Shown one piece after another: positions 26,318-34,498 of a stretch of 36,510 nt of DNA. The DNA comes from UBA817 sp049889215 (lineage in GTDB: Bacteria; Margulisbacteria; Marinamargulisbacteria; UBA817), in assembly GCA_049889215.1 (NCBI GenBank), contig JBMHDV010000015.1:1-36510 (forward strand), read 5' to 3'. The notes beneath the pieces are model-generated. The model searched no databases. It had not been told where the DNA came from and saw nothing but the letters and a program-made list of their open reading frames with translations. Made by a program: the position numbers and the translations under genes. Numbering within the stretch: the stretch's first letter is position 1; the number at the start of each line of letters is the position of its first letter.

Positions 26318-28274
26318 GCCATTGAAAGTTAAAGATCTCGCCAACGAATACGGTAAACAACCGAAAGATTTTATAAAAATCCTCCTTGGATTTGATATAA
26401 AAGTTAAATCAGAAAACACACGATTGGACAATGACACCATCGAAACAATTAAAGACTTGTTTGAAGGTGATAAAGATTACATTGATCAACAAATTGCAGA
26501 ATCAAAGAAAGCAACTTTTTCTGATGACCAAATTAAAATATCTGATTTTGCAAAACTAATTGATTCACCAATGAAAGACATCATGGGTGTGGTCTTGAAA
26601 AAAGGATTATTACTCAATATCAATTCTGTTATTGATGCATCGTTAGCTCAAGACATTGCATCTGATCTTGGGATTAAACTAACCCTTGATAATGGCGATA
26701 AAACATCCCCATCTACAGACCTTCGCGAACAAATCGAAGAACTATCCGAAAACCAAGACAAAAAAGATCTAAGATCTCGTCCACCTGTTATTACAGTGAT
26801 GGGCCACGTTGACCATGGTAAAACATTATTATTGGATAAGATCAGAGCAAGTAATGTGGCCGATTCAGAATCTGGTGGTATTACACAACACATTGGGGCT
26901 TATCAAGTTCAACTTGAAAATAAAAAGAAAATGACATTTTTAGACACCCCTGGTCACGAAGCTTTTACAGCACTTCGTTCTCGTGGTGCACAGGTCACCG
27001 ATATTGCGATTCTAGTTATTGCCGCTGATGATGGCATAAAACCTCAAACCATTGAAGCGATTAATCATGCAAAAGCAGCAGATACCCCCATTATTGTTGC
27101 AGCCAATAAAATCGATGCACCGGGTGCAGACGTTGAACGCATTAAGCAACAAATTACAGAACATGAATTGGTTCCAGAAGAATGGGGTGGAAACACTATT
27201 CTATGCCCAATCTCTGCCAAAACTGGCGAGGGTATCGATAACTTATTGGAAATGATCCAACTAACCTCTGATGTTTTAGAACTTAAAACAACATATGATG
27301 ATTTAGCCAAAGCTGTCACCATTGAAGCTTTCTTAGATAAACAACGCGGTCCAATAACATCCGTCCTTGTTAAATCAGGAAAATTAACCGTTGGTTCCTT
27401 TGTAACCATTGGTGGCGTCACTGGTAAAGTACGCGCATTATACAACGATAAAGGTGAAAGTGTTAAAGAAGCACTGCCAAGTACACCAGTCGAAGTACTA
27501 GGATTATCGGAAGTACCAACCCCTGGTGATATTCTAGAGCAACATGAAACTGAACAAATTGCACGCAAGATTGCTGAAGAGAACTTAGAAAAAAAGAAAA
27601 AGCAACACAAGCAAAGTTTAAATAAAAGTGTATCGTTGGATACATTATCCCAGCAAATTAACGATGGCGATGTTAAAACATTAAACTTAATCATTAAAGC
27701 AGATGTTCATGGCTCACTCGACGCATTGGTTTTATCCATTAACCAGTTGGACGTGGATGACATTTCGATTAATGTTATGCATTCAGCCACAGGCAGCGTC
27801 AATGAAAATGATATTCTACTCGCGAAAGCGGCCGATGCTATTGTCATTGGCTTTCGTGTTCAAGTCACCAATGACGCTAAAAAAGCTAGTGAAGAAGCGA
27901 ACATTGATATCCGAAGCTACAAAGTAATTTACGATATCATCAGCGATATCGAAGACGTTATGTCAGGTATGTACAAAAAATCAATGATTGAAACACGTAT
28001 TGGCGAAGCTGAGGTGCGCGAAGTATTTAAATTTTCGAAAGTTGGTGCCATTGCTGGAAGTTATGTCACAGACGGAAAGTTAACTCGAAATAGTGTTGTT
28101 GCTGTCCACCGAGATAAGAAAGAACTATTTAAAGGCAAATTATCATCATTAAAGCGCTTTAAAGAAGATGTTAAACAAGTAGAAACAGGGTATGAATGTG
28201 GTATTGTAATTGATGGCTTTTCTGCGTTTGAAGCAGGCGATGTCATTGAATGCTTTGAAATTTCTGAAGGGTAA
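26298..28274 (+). CDS. infB: Translation initiation factor IF-2
   Basis: GTPase that delivers initiator tRNA to the 30S subunit. A short N-terminal region (KVKDLANEYGKQPKDFIKIL and an IF2-N motif near 80-125) precedes the G domain: G1 GHVDHGKT at about 169-176, G3 DTPGHEAF, G4 NKID. Domain II, a coiled linker (EENLEKKKKQHKQSL) and the C-terminal initiator-tRNA domain follow. At 658 aa it is short because the N-terminal extension is minimal. The start is uncertain: GTG 26298 lies inside nusA (20-nt overlap), while TTG 26322 gives the familiar N-terminus (M)KVKDLA. Neither has a strong RBS, so translation may depend on nusA coupling. Confidence 0.95.
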   Translation: MYKQKVKPLKVKDLANEYGKQPKDFIKILLGFDIKVKSENTRLDNDTIETIKDLFEGDKDYIDQQIAESKKATFSDDQIKISDFAKLIDSPMKDIMGVVLKKGLLLNINSVIDASLAQDIASDLGIKLTLDNGDKTSPSTDLREQIEELSENQDKKDLRSRPPVITVMGHVDHGKTLLLDKIRASNVADSESGGITQHIGAYQVQLENKKKMTFLDTPGHEAFTALRSRGAQVTDIAILVIAADDGIKPQTIEAINHAKAADTPIIVAANKIDAPGADVERIKQQITEHELVPEEWGGNTILCPISAKTGEGIDNLLEMIQLTSDVLELKTTYDDLAKAVTIEAFLDKQRGPITSVLVKSGKLTVGSFVTIGGVTGKVRALYNDKGESVKEALPSTPVEVLGLSEVPTPGDILEQHETEQIARKIAEENLEKKKKQHKQSLNKSVSLDTLSQQINDGDVKTLNLIIKADVHGSLDALVLSINQLDVDDISINVMHSATGSVNENDILLAKAADAIVIGFRVQVTNDAKKASEEANIDIRSYKVIYDIISDIEDVMSGMYKKSMIETRIGEAEVREVFKFSKVGAIAGSYVTDGKLTRNSVVAVHRDKKELFKGKLSSLKRFKEDVKQVETGYECGIVIDGFSAFEAGDVIECFEISEG

Positions 28275-28279
28275 TTACC

Positions 28280-28612
28280 ATGTCTCGAATGATTCGTATT
28301 GAATCTTTACTTAAGCAAGAAATTTCACGCATTATTCAGCAAGATTTTCGTAGCAATCTCGGTTTAATATCCATTACGGGTTTAAAAATTGCAAAAGACT
28401 TATCAAATGCAACTGTATTTTACAGCCACATGGGATCTGAAGCAGAAAAACGTAAATCATTCGAAAAGCTGCGTAAATCGGCATCGTTTATTAAAGGTGA
28501 GTTAGGCAAGCATATCCGCTTAAAACGAATCCCAAACTTAACCTTCCGTTTGGATGATTCATTGGAACGTGGATTTAATATTGTGACAAAATTAAATCAG
28601 GTGAATGATTAA
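28280..28612 (+). CDS. rbfA: 30S ribosome-binding factor RbfA
   Basis: Small KH-fold factor for 16S 5'-end maturation and cold adaptation. 110 aa. The N-terminus MSRMIRIESLLKQEISRIIQ matches the family, and ISITGLKIAKDLSNATVFYS and LGKHIRLKRIPNLTFRLDDSLERG are the core motifs. An AAGGG lies 8 nt upstream of the ATG. It follows infB by 5 nt and overlaps the next gene by 8 nt. Confidence 0.95.
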   Translation: MSRMIRIESLLKQEISRIIQQDFRSNLGLISITGLKIAKDLSNATVFYSHMGSEAEKRKSFEKLRKSASFIKGELGKHIRLKRIPNLTFRLDDSLERGFNIVTKLNQVND

Positions 28613-29534
28613 TACGGAATTTTTAAATCAATTTAAGAATCTTCCCAATTGCATTGTTGCTACCGTTCATAAAGACCCGGATTTTGATGCCATTGGGTCG
28701 CTGCTCGCATTTGGTGAATTAATTGAATTGTTGGGTGGCAATGTTGATTTATACGCACCAGACTTGGACATGCATCAATTTAAGCACTTACCAAATATCG
28801 AAAAGTTATCGACATCCTTAGCCCCACACTATGATTTGGCCTGTTTTTTAGACTGTTCTGATATCTCTCGCATTTACAAACCAACCAAGTTTCCACAATA
28901 CACCCGTGGCATCAATATTGATCACCATCAAGATAATACGCTATTTTGCAAGGACAACTTGGTTCTACCATTATCATCCGTTGGTGAAATCGTCTATAAC
29001 CTATACCGCCAATTAAACATTCCCATTAGCAAGCATGCCGCCATTAACATGTATGCTGCCATTTGTTTTGATACCGGCAATTTTAAATTTTCAAACACAC
29101 AAGTGAGCACTTTCACAGCCGCTGCAGATTTATTGAGCTGTGGAATAAACGGCAGTCAGATCAGTGAATGGATATTTGAAAATAAAAGCATGGCCTATTT
29201 AGCGGACATTAAAGAAGGGTTAAACCACTTGTACCGTGACGCCAATCATCCCTACATCATTGTCAAAATCCCTTACCACGAACACCAAAGCAAAGAAAGT
29301 ACCATCAACTTTTTTAGAGAATGTGCGGATACTGAGTTGGTCATTGTTTGTAAAGAAACATCAAAAAACACATTTAAACTTAGCTTTCGATCAAAACAAC
29401 TGGTGGATGTTGCTGCCATGGCACATCGCTATAACGGTGGTGGCCATATTCGTGCATCAGGGGCTTATATAGAAATGCCATTTGATCAATTAAAAGATCA
29501 ACTCATTCAACATGCCAATGAGGTGTTTAAATGA
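28605..29534 (+). CDS. nrnA: DHH/DHHA1 phosphoesterase, NrnA-like nanoRNase
   Basis: Predicted to degrade very short RNAs (nanoRNA) and/or pAp or linear dinucleotides derived from c-di-AMP or c-di-GMP. The N-terminal DHH domain has DPDFDAIGSLLAF (residues 24-36) and the signature IDHHQDN (Asp106, His107, His108). The C-terminal DHHA1 domain has YNGGGHIRASGA. 309 aa is normal. Its position between rbfA and truB is typical of Firmicutes and other non-proteobacterial phyla. The choice of substrate cannot be read from the sequence. Confidence 0.9.
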   Translation: MINTEFLNQFKNLPNCIVATVHKDPDFDAIGSLLAFGELIELLGGNVDLYAPDLDMHQFKHLPNIEKLSTSLAPHYDLACFLDCSDISRIYKPTKFPQYTRGINIDHHQDNTLFCKDNLVLPLSSVGEIVYNLYRQLNIPISKHAAINMYAAICFDTGNFKFSNTQVSTFTAAADLLSCGINGSQISEWIFENKSMAYLADIKEGLNHLYRDANHPYIIVKIPYHEHQSKESTINFFRECADTELVIVCKETSKNTFKLSFRSKQLVDVAAMAHRYNGGGHIRASGAYIEMPFDQLKDQLIQHANEVFK

Positions 29535-30226
29535 ATGGCTTTTTACTGGTCAATAAACCGGCTGGCATCACATCTTATGACGCCATTCGCCATATTAAAA
29601 CATGCTGCCCAAAAAAAACGAAAATTGGCCATTCTGGAACGTTGGATCCATTTGCAACAGGCTTATTAATCATTGCAATTGGCCGTGACTATACCCGCCA
29701 ATTGAATGATTTGTTGGGTTTAGATAAAACCTATCGTGCAGAAGTTACGTTGGGCATTGAGACCGACTCTTACGACATTGACGGTACCATTACCCAGCAA
29801 TACAGCGGAGATATTCAACTATCAACAGCTGAAATCACGGCCTGTTTAACCCAGTTTAAGGGTGAGATTCAACAGCAACCACCCGCATTCTCAGCCAAAA
29901 AAATTAATGGTCAACCGGCCTACAAATTGGCCCGCAATGGCCAAACCGTAGAATTAAAACCCAGCACCGTTACCATTTACGAATTGAACCTAAATAGTGA
30001 CCAATTATCGCCAAGCAACAGCTTTAATGTATCGGTGCATTGCTCCAAAGGCACCTACATTCGGTCACTCGCACATGACATTGGCCAATCATTGCAGGTT
30101 GGTGCACACCTATCACAATTGCAACGCGTGGCCATCGGCGCTACACACATTGATGATGCGCATGAATTGGCAGCAATTACACCAGAATCCATCTCGTCCT
30201 GTCTACGAACTGAATTGATGGTTTAA
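29531..30226 (+). CDS. truB: tRNA pseudouridine(55) synthase TruB, compact form
   Basis: Makes pseudouridine-55 in the T-arm of tRNAs. The N-terminus GFLLVNKPAGITSYDAIR and the catalytic motif GHSGTLDPFATGLL with Asp39 are clear. QQPPAFSAKKINGQPAYKLAR and CSKGTYIRSLAHDIG follow. At 231 aa it ends after the catalytic domain, and the C-terminal PUA-type domain of ~300 aa TruB proteins appears to be absent. It overlaps nrnA by ATGA and ribF by TAATG. Confidence 0.95.
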   Translation: MNGFLLVNKPAGITSYDAIRHIKTCCPKKTKIGHSGTLDPFATGLLIIAIGRDYTRQLNDLLGLDKTYRAEVTLGIETDSYDIDGTITQQYSGDIQLSTAEITACLTQFKGEIQQQPPAFSAKKINGQPAYKLARNGQTVELKPSTVTIYELNLNSDQLSPSNSFNVSVHCSKGTYIRSLAHDIGQSLQVGAHLSQLQRVAIGATHIDDAHELAAITPESISSCLRTELMV

Positions 30227-31104
30227 TGACAATTATAGATCTTAATAACAAGCAAGAATACCAAGGCAAACGCATTTGCTTAGGTAACTTTGACGGCTTT
30301 CATGTTGGGCACCAAGCCCTAGCCAAGTCAGCGGATGTGTTGGTAACCTTTGACCCACACCCAAAAGAAGTACTCACCCAAAAAACCATCCATCGCCTCA
30401 CCACACCGGACGAACTCAAAACCTACGTTCCCAATGTATTGCTCATTGAATTTACACCCACCATTCAACGCATGACAGCAGATATTTTTTTAAACGACGT
30501 CATCGCACAATTATCACCAAGCAGTATTACCGTTGGTTACGATTTTCGCTTTGGCGTTAATGGGCAAGGCAATATCGATTCATTGCATGAATGGGGCCGC
30601 AACAATCACTGTCAGATCATTCAAATCGAAAAACAGCAACTCACTCCTGAGATTGCCTATAAAAGCAGTCGAATTAGGGAACAACTAAGCATCAACCCAA
30701 ACCATGCCATCCAATTGTTGGGGCACCCGTATTTAATGATGGGCACCGTTGTTTCTGGCGATAAACGTGGCCGAGAAATTGGGTTTCCTACAGCGAACTT
30801 AAACGTGAGCGCCAACAAATGCATTCCCAAATTTGGGGTGTATCGCAGCCATGTCCTAATAAACAGTAAACAGTATCCCAGTATCTCCTACATTGGCCGC
30901 AAGCCATCCTTTAACGGCCAGCACCCCAGCATTGAAACCCATATTTTAGGTGGCTATTCAGCCGATATTTATGGCCAAACCATCCAACTTCATTTGGAAA
31001 CATTTATTCGAGACGAACAACGATTCGAATCTCAAACAGAATTGATCAAGCAAATCAACACCGACATCGCAGTGTGTTATTCACCCTCTGTGCTTGAGGC
31101 CTGA
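30226..31104 (+). CDS. ribF: Bifunctional riboflavin kinase/FMN adenylyltransferase
   Basis: Converts riboflavin to FMN and then FAD. The N-terminal adenylyltransferase domain has GNFDGFHVGHQAL and TFDPHPKEVL, and the nucleotide-binding VGYDFRFGVNGQG. The C-terminal flavokinase domain has GTVVSGDKRGREIGFPTANL and YIGRKPSFNG. 292 aa is slightly short of typical, but both domains are present. The ATG overlaps the truB stop by one base. The last 28 nt overlap the 3' end of fliJ on the opposite strand. Confidence 0.95.
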   Translation: MTIIDLNNKQEYQGKRICLGNFDGFHVGHQALAKSADVLVTFDPHPKEVLTQKTIHRLTTPDELKTYVPNVLLIEFTPTIQRMTADIFLNDVIAQLSPSSITVGYDFRFGVNGQGNIDSLHEWGRNNHCQIIQIEKQQLTPEIAYKSSRIREQLSINPNHAIQLLGHPYLMMGTVVSGDKRGREIGFPTANLNVSANKCIPKFGVYRSHVLINSKQYPSISYIGRKPSFNGQHPSIETHILGGYSADIYGQTIQLHLETFIRDEQRFESQTELIKQINTDIAVCYSPSVLEA

Positions 31105-31613
31105 TCCAGACGGCGCCTGCGATCCGCTTCGTCTTGATCCTCACGCATTTTTTTTGCAAAGCCAATTGCAGCAATTTCATCTAAAAACTTCATCTCTTCT
31201 TTTTTCATAACCTCTCGCCACATGCCGCGCTTCTTTTCTTTATCTTCTTCAAGAATCTTTTTATCTTTCATGGCCTGCACCAACGCCTCACGCTGGGTAT
31301 CCTTAGCTTCCTCAGCATCGATACGCACCTTTTCTTGCTCAACAATTTCACCCTTTAATTGCTCTAAATGCGCTTTACGCATCATCACCTGTTGAAAATC
31401 AATGGTTTTACCTTCGCCCAGTTGGGCAACCAACCCGCCATGCTCTTGCTGTTCTTGCAGCTTCATGCGCTCTTCTTTGCTTAGTTCTTCGTTAAATTTT
31501 TGCTCAGCTTTATTGTACTTATCCTGCTCCTGCGTTTCACGCCGTTCCCTAAAATTCAAGGCAGACTGTAAATTATATTTAAATCGCTTGGACTTTTTGG
31601 GTGGCTTGGGCAT
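31077..31613 (-). CDS. fliJ: FliJ-like flagellar export chaperone
   Basis: 178 aa, almost wholly charged helix: KFKYN-type start (RFKYNLQSALNFRERRETQEQ) followed by long Glu/Lys/Gln-rich coiled coil. FliJ is the stalk protein of the FliHI export ATPase. The sequence is low in complexity, so the call leans on the N-terminal pattern (F-x-Y-x-L-x-x-x-L-x-x-R) and on position directly after fliI, 8 nt away. The C-terminal ~20 residues are Arg/Asp-rich. Convergent with ribF, with overlapping ends. Confidence 0.82.
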   Translation of the reverse strand: MPKPPKKSKRFKYNLQSALNFRERRETQEQDKYNKAEQKFNEELSKEERMKLQEQQEHGGLVAQLGEGKTIDFQQVMMRKAHLEQLKGEIVEQEKVRIDAEEAKDTQREALVQAMKDKKILEEDKEKKRGMWREVMKKEEMKFLDEIAAIGFAKKMREDQDEADRRRRLDQASSTEGE

Positions 31614-31621
31614 TCGCTAAA

Positions 31622-32920
31622 TTAAAAAATGGAACTGATCATTCGAACGGTCTCTTCAAATGGCACATTTTCATCTGTTCGCTGCCGTAAAAACGCATTC
31701 ACTTCGTCAATCTTTTCAACCGCCTCGTCAACCTTTGGGTTAGAGCCTTTCACATAGGCGCCAATATTAATCAAATCTTCAGCTTCCTCATACTTTGCCA
31801 ATACCTCACGCAAACGACTCGCTGCATTCTTATGCTCTTCCGAACAAATTACTGAAAATAGTCGACTCACGCTGTGCCCCACATCAATACATGGGTAATG
31901 GTTCTTGGCCGCCAAATCTCGACTCAATAAAATGTGACCATCCAAAATACCTCGTGCCGCATCTGCAATGGGTTCGTCAAAGTCGCCACCGTCCACTAAA
32001 ACAGTGTATATTGCAGTGATTGACCCTTTATCTGATGTCCCCGCACGTTCCATCAAACGAGGTAACATGGCAAATACTGATGGCGTATACCCTTTGGTGG
32101 TGGGCGGCTCGCCTGTAGCAAGGCCAATCTCACGTTGGGCCATTGCAAATCGAGTCACTGAATCCATCATAAACAATACAGCCTTGCCTTGATCTCGAAA
32201 ATATTCAGCAATGGCCGTTCCAGCCATCGGACACTTGGCTCTAATTAACGGCACCGTATCGGACGTTGCACAAATAACAACCGATTTCTTTAAGCCTTCT
32301 TCACCCAGTGATTCCTCGATAAAATCATTCACCTCTCGGCCCCGTTCCCCGACCAAACAAATCACGTTTACCTCACCCGTACAGTTTCGTGCCAACATCC
32401 CCATTAACGTACTTTTACCAACCCCAGACCCCGCAAAAATTCCAATCCGCTGCCCTTGCCCCAAGGTTAATAAACCATCAATGGATTTAACCCCAACGCT
32501 TAAAACATCATGAATCCGTGGCCGTGAAAATGGGTCCGGTGGATCCTGATCAATGGGGTACTGAGCCTCATATTCAAGCGGCCCTTTACCATCAATGGGC
32601 TCACCCAACCCATTCAACACACGCCCCAATAACTTGGGCCCCACTTTAACTGAAATTGGGATTCCCATTGGGTACACTTTACTCCCTGGACGAATGCCAT
32701 TAATGCCACCCAAGGGCATCATTAATACTTGCTCTTCTTTAAAACCGACCACCTCGGCACGAATCATCTCACCCCCAACAATTTCTACCATGCACAAGTC
32801 ACCAACGGATACGCCTTGAATCTGAGCTTCAATCACCAGACCCACCACTTTTACAACACGGCCAACCACCCGTACAACATCCAACTCGTTTAGGGCTTGT
32901 TTATGGGCATCAAAATTCAT
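31622..32920 (-). CDS. fliI: Flagellar export ATPase FliI
   Basis: F1-like hexameric ATPase that powers type III flagellar export. Walker A GIFAGSGVGKSTLMG lies at about 160-174 and Walker B VLFMMDSVTRFAMAQREI near 245-262. GRVVKVVGLVIEAQIQGVSVGDL is the N-terminal beta-barrel. SVGVKSIDGLLTLGQGQRIG and KGYTPSVFAMLPRLMERAG are type III ATPase signatures. 432 aa is normal. It could in principle be a virulence-type (SctN) ATPase, but FliH and FliJ neighbours with no secretin or needle genes favour the flagellum. It overlaps fliH by ATGA. Confidence 0.93.
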   Translation of the reverse strand: MNFDAHKQALNELDVVRVVGRVVKVVGLVIEAQIQGVSVGDLCMVEIVGGEMIRAEVVGFKEEQVLMMPLGGINGIRPGSKVYPMGIPISVKVGPKLLGRVLNGLGEPIDGKGPLEYEAQYPIDQDPPDPFSRPRIHDVLSVGVKSIDGLLTLGQGQRIGIFAGSGVGKSTLMGMLARNCTGEVNVICLVGERGREVNDFIEESLGEEGLKKSVVICATSDTVPLIRAKCPMAGTAIAEYFRDQGKAVLFMMDSVTRFAMAQREIGLATGEPPTTKGYTPSVFAMLPRLMERAGTSDKGSITAIYTVLVDGGDFDEPIADAARGILDGHILLSRDLAAKNHYPCIDVGHSVSRLFSVICSEEHKNAASRLREVLAKYEEAEDLINIGAYVKGSNPKVDEAVEKIDEVNAFLRQRTDENVPFEETVRMISSIF

Positions 32921-33648
32921 GAGCTAGGCGAAATCTTCTTTAATGTTTGGGTAATCAAATTCATCTTTTCGCGGATGGTAACATCGACAAATCCCAAATC
33001 TGTTTCAATCAAACAGCCCCCTTGGTCCACCGTACCATCTTGTTGAACAGTAATTTTTTCTACCCCAATCAAGCGCGACTCCAATGTGGGTTGAAACTGA
33101 TTAAAGGCATCCGCATCTGCTGGGTTAATTTTAAATGTGATCCGATCCGATCCAGAAATCTTATTAAATGTATCTTCCACCACCGATTGAATAATCGATG
33201 AATCAGACTCAATTTTCTTGTGAATCACCTTTTCAGCAATACTCAATGCCAAATCCACCAACTGTGACTGGGCAGATTGAACCACCTCATCCCGTGCCGC
33301 TTTTAAGTTTGTAATGGCCGTGGTTAACTCATTAAAATTGTCCGCCAACTCAGACCGTAGTTCATCTCGAATTTGATCTTCATCAACCGTTGGCATGGGT
33401 GCCGGTGCCGCAGCAGGCGGTGCCACTGCCAATGGGGCATCTTCAAATGCATCGTCATCGTCCTCAAAATCATCCTCAACATCGTCGTCAAAATCATTGG
33501 AATAGGCATCGTCAACAGGCTCACCAGTCACCACAACCGTGGGCATATGATCCACACGAATGGACTTTAATACATTACCAGCCAATTTTTCTGGCTGTTC
33601 TTGTGACACTTCTAAGTCATCATATTCATAATTTTTTAGGATACCCAT
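32917..33648 (-). CDS. fliH: FliH-like flagellar export ATPase regulator
   Basis: 243 aa. The N-terminus (about 1-60) has a stretch of acidic residues (NDFDDDVEDDFEDDDDAFED), then an Ala/Pro linker. A helical central segment and a C-terminal domain follow, with VQSAQSQLVDLALSIAEKVIHKKIE and VDQGGCLIETDLGFVDVTIREKM, the conserved FliH/HrpE E-peripheral-stalk pattern. FliH binds FliI as a dimer and controls docking. ATG 33648 lies 8 nt after TATAAT. The acidic low-complexity stretch replaces the Gly/Gln-rich repeats seen in many FliH proteins. Confidence 0.88.
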   Translation of the reverse strand: MGILKNYEYDDLEVSQEQPEKLAGNVLKSIRVDHMPTVVVTGEPVDDAYSNDFDDDVEDDFEDDDDAFEDAPLAVAPPAAAPAPMPTVDEDQIRDELRSELADNFNELTTAITNLKAARDEVVQSAQSQLVDLALSIAEKVIHKKIESDSSIIQSVVEDTFNKISGSDRITFKINPADADAFNQFQPTLESRLIGVEKITVQQDGTVDQGGCLIETDLGFVDVTIREKMNLITQTLKKISPSS

Positions 33649-33656
33649 TGTGTTTC

Positions 33657-33662
33657 ATTATA
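33657..33662 (-). promoter_or_regulatory. -10 hexamer of fliHIJ
   Basis: Perfect TATAAT on the minus strand, 8 nt before the fliH ATG, with no RBS. It is back to back with the lgt promoter 22 nt away. Confidence 0.5.
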
Positions 33663-33680
33663 GCTAAAAACAAGGTTAAT

Positions 33681-33689
33681 TGGTATAGT
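33681..33689 (+). promoter_or_regulatory. Extended -10 of lgt
   Basis: TGGTATAGT is an extended -10 (TG-n-TATAGT). The hexamer ends 11 nt before the lgt ATG at 33701, so the leader would be only about 4-5 nt, with no Shine-Dalgarno. Confidence 0.5.
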
Positions 33690-33700
33690 TATTAGCAATC

Positions 33701-34498
33701 ATGACCTGTAAAAAATTCCTTCCAGCACTCACCTACCCTGTCATCGACCCTGTCTTGGTATCCATTGGCCCCATCTCCATTCATTGGTATGGTGTTGCCT
33801 ATGTTGCTGGGGTGCTTTTGGGCAATGGCCTGGCCGTTAAGTTAAGCTCATCGATTCAATTAAACGTCAATGTCAATGACTGGGTGACGAATGTCATCCT
33901 AGGCATCATATTGGGCGGGCGTTTGGGGTATGTGTGTTTTTATGACCCAAACTATTATTTATCAAACCCAGCAAAAATTATGGCGATTTGGGAAGGCGGC
34001 ATGGCCTTTCACGGTGGCGCTATTGGCGCATTTTTAGCCACCATTTATACCTGTAAAAAAGCAAACGTATCCATCCACAAAGGGTTGGACATTTTAGCCA
34101 TTTGTGCCACGCCCGGGCTATTTTTCGGACGAGTGGCCAACTTTATAAATGCCGAATTGGTTGGCCGCCCAACCAGTCACCCGTTTGGCATGGTGTTTCC
34201 AGGTGCTGGGGATGTGCCACGCCACCCATCACAGCTGTATGAAGCTGGGTTAGAAGGGCTCCTATTATTTGTTATTTTATATTGGTTAATTCAACGCCAC
34301 TACAGCGAGGGTCGCATCTTTAGTACCTTTGTGATTGGCTATGGGATGATTCGTTTTTTTATTGAATTTACCCGTGCCCCCGATGCCCACCTGGGGCTAT
34401 TGGCCGGGCAATTATCGATGGGGCAATGGTTATCAATAGTCATGATTATTGCGGGAGGAGCGTGGACATATGGCCGCCATAAACACATACTTCATTAA
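33701..34498 (+). CDS. lgt: Prolipoprotein diacylglyceryl transferase
   Basis: Inner-membrane enzyme that moves diacylglyceryl from phosphatidylglycerol to the lipobox cysteine, the first step before LspA. 265 aa with about seven hydrophobic segments. Conserved elements are ISIHWYGVAYVAG near residue 25, MAFHGGAIGAF (about 101-111), the Lgt signature GRVANFINAELVGRP from residue 143, and PRHPSQLYEAGLEG. The gene is divergent from fliH and overlaps the following gene by 29 nt. Confidence 0.96.
   Translation: MTCKKFLPALTYPVIDPVLVSIGPISIHWYGVAYVAGVLLGNGLAVKLSSSIQLNVNVNDWVTNVILGIILGGRLGYVCFYDPNYYLSNPAKIMAIWEGGMAFHGGAIGAFLATIYTCKKANVSIHKGLDILAICATPGLFFGRVANFINAELVGRPTSHPFGMVFPGAGDVPRHPSQLYEAGLEGLLLFVILYWLIQRHYSEGRIFSTFVIGYGMIRFFIEFTRAPDAHLGLLAGQLSMGQWLSIVMIIAGGAWTYGRHKHILH

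Noticed and set aside
27065..27694. 209-codon open frame antisense to infB
   Set aside because: It is a shadow of the strongly conserved IF-2 coding sequence, with no RBS, no recognisable motif and a composition mirroring infB.
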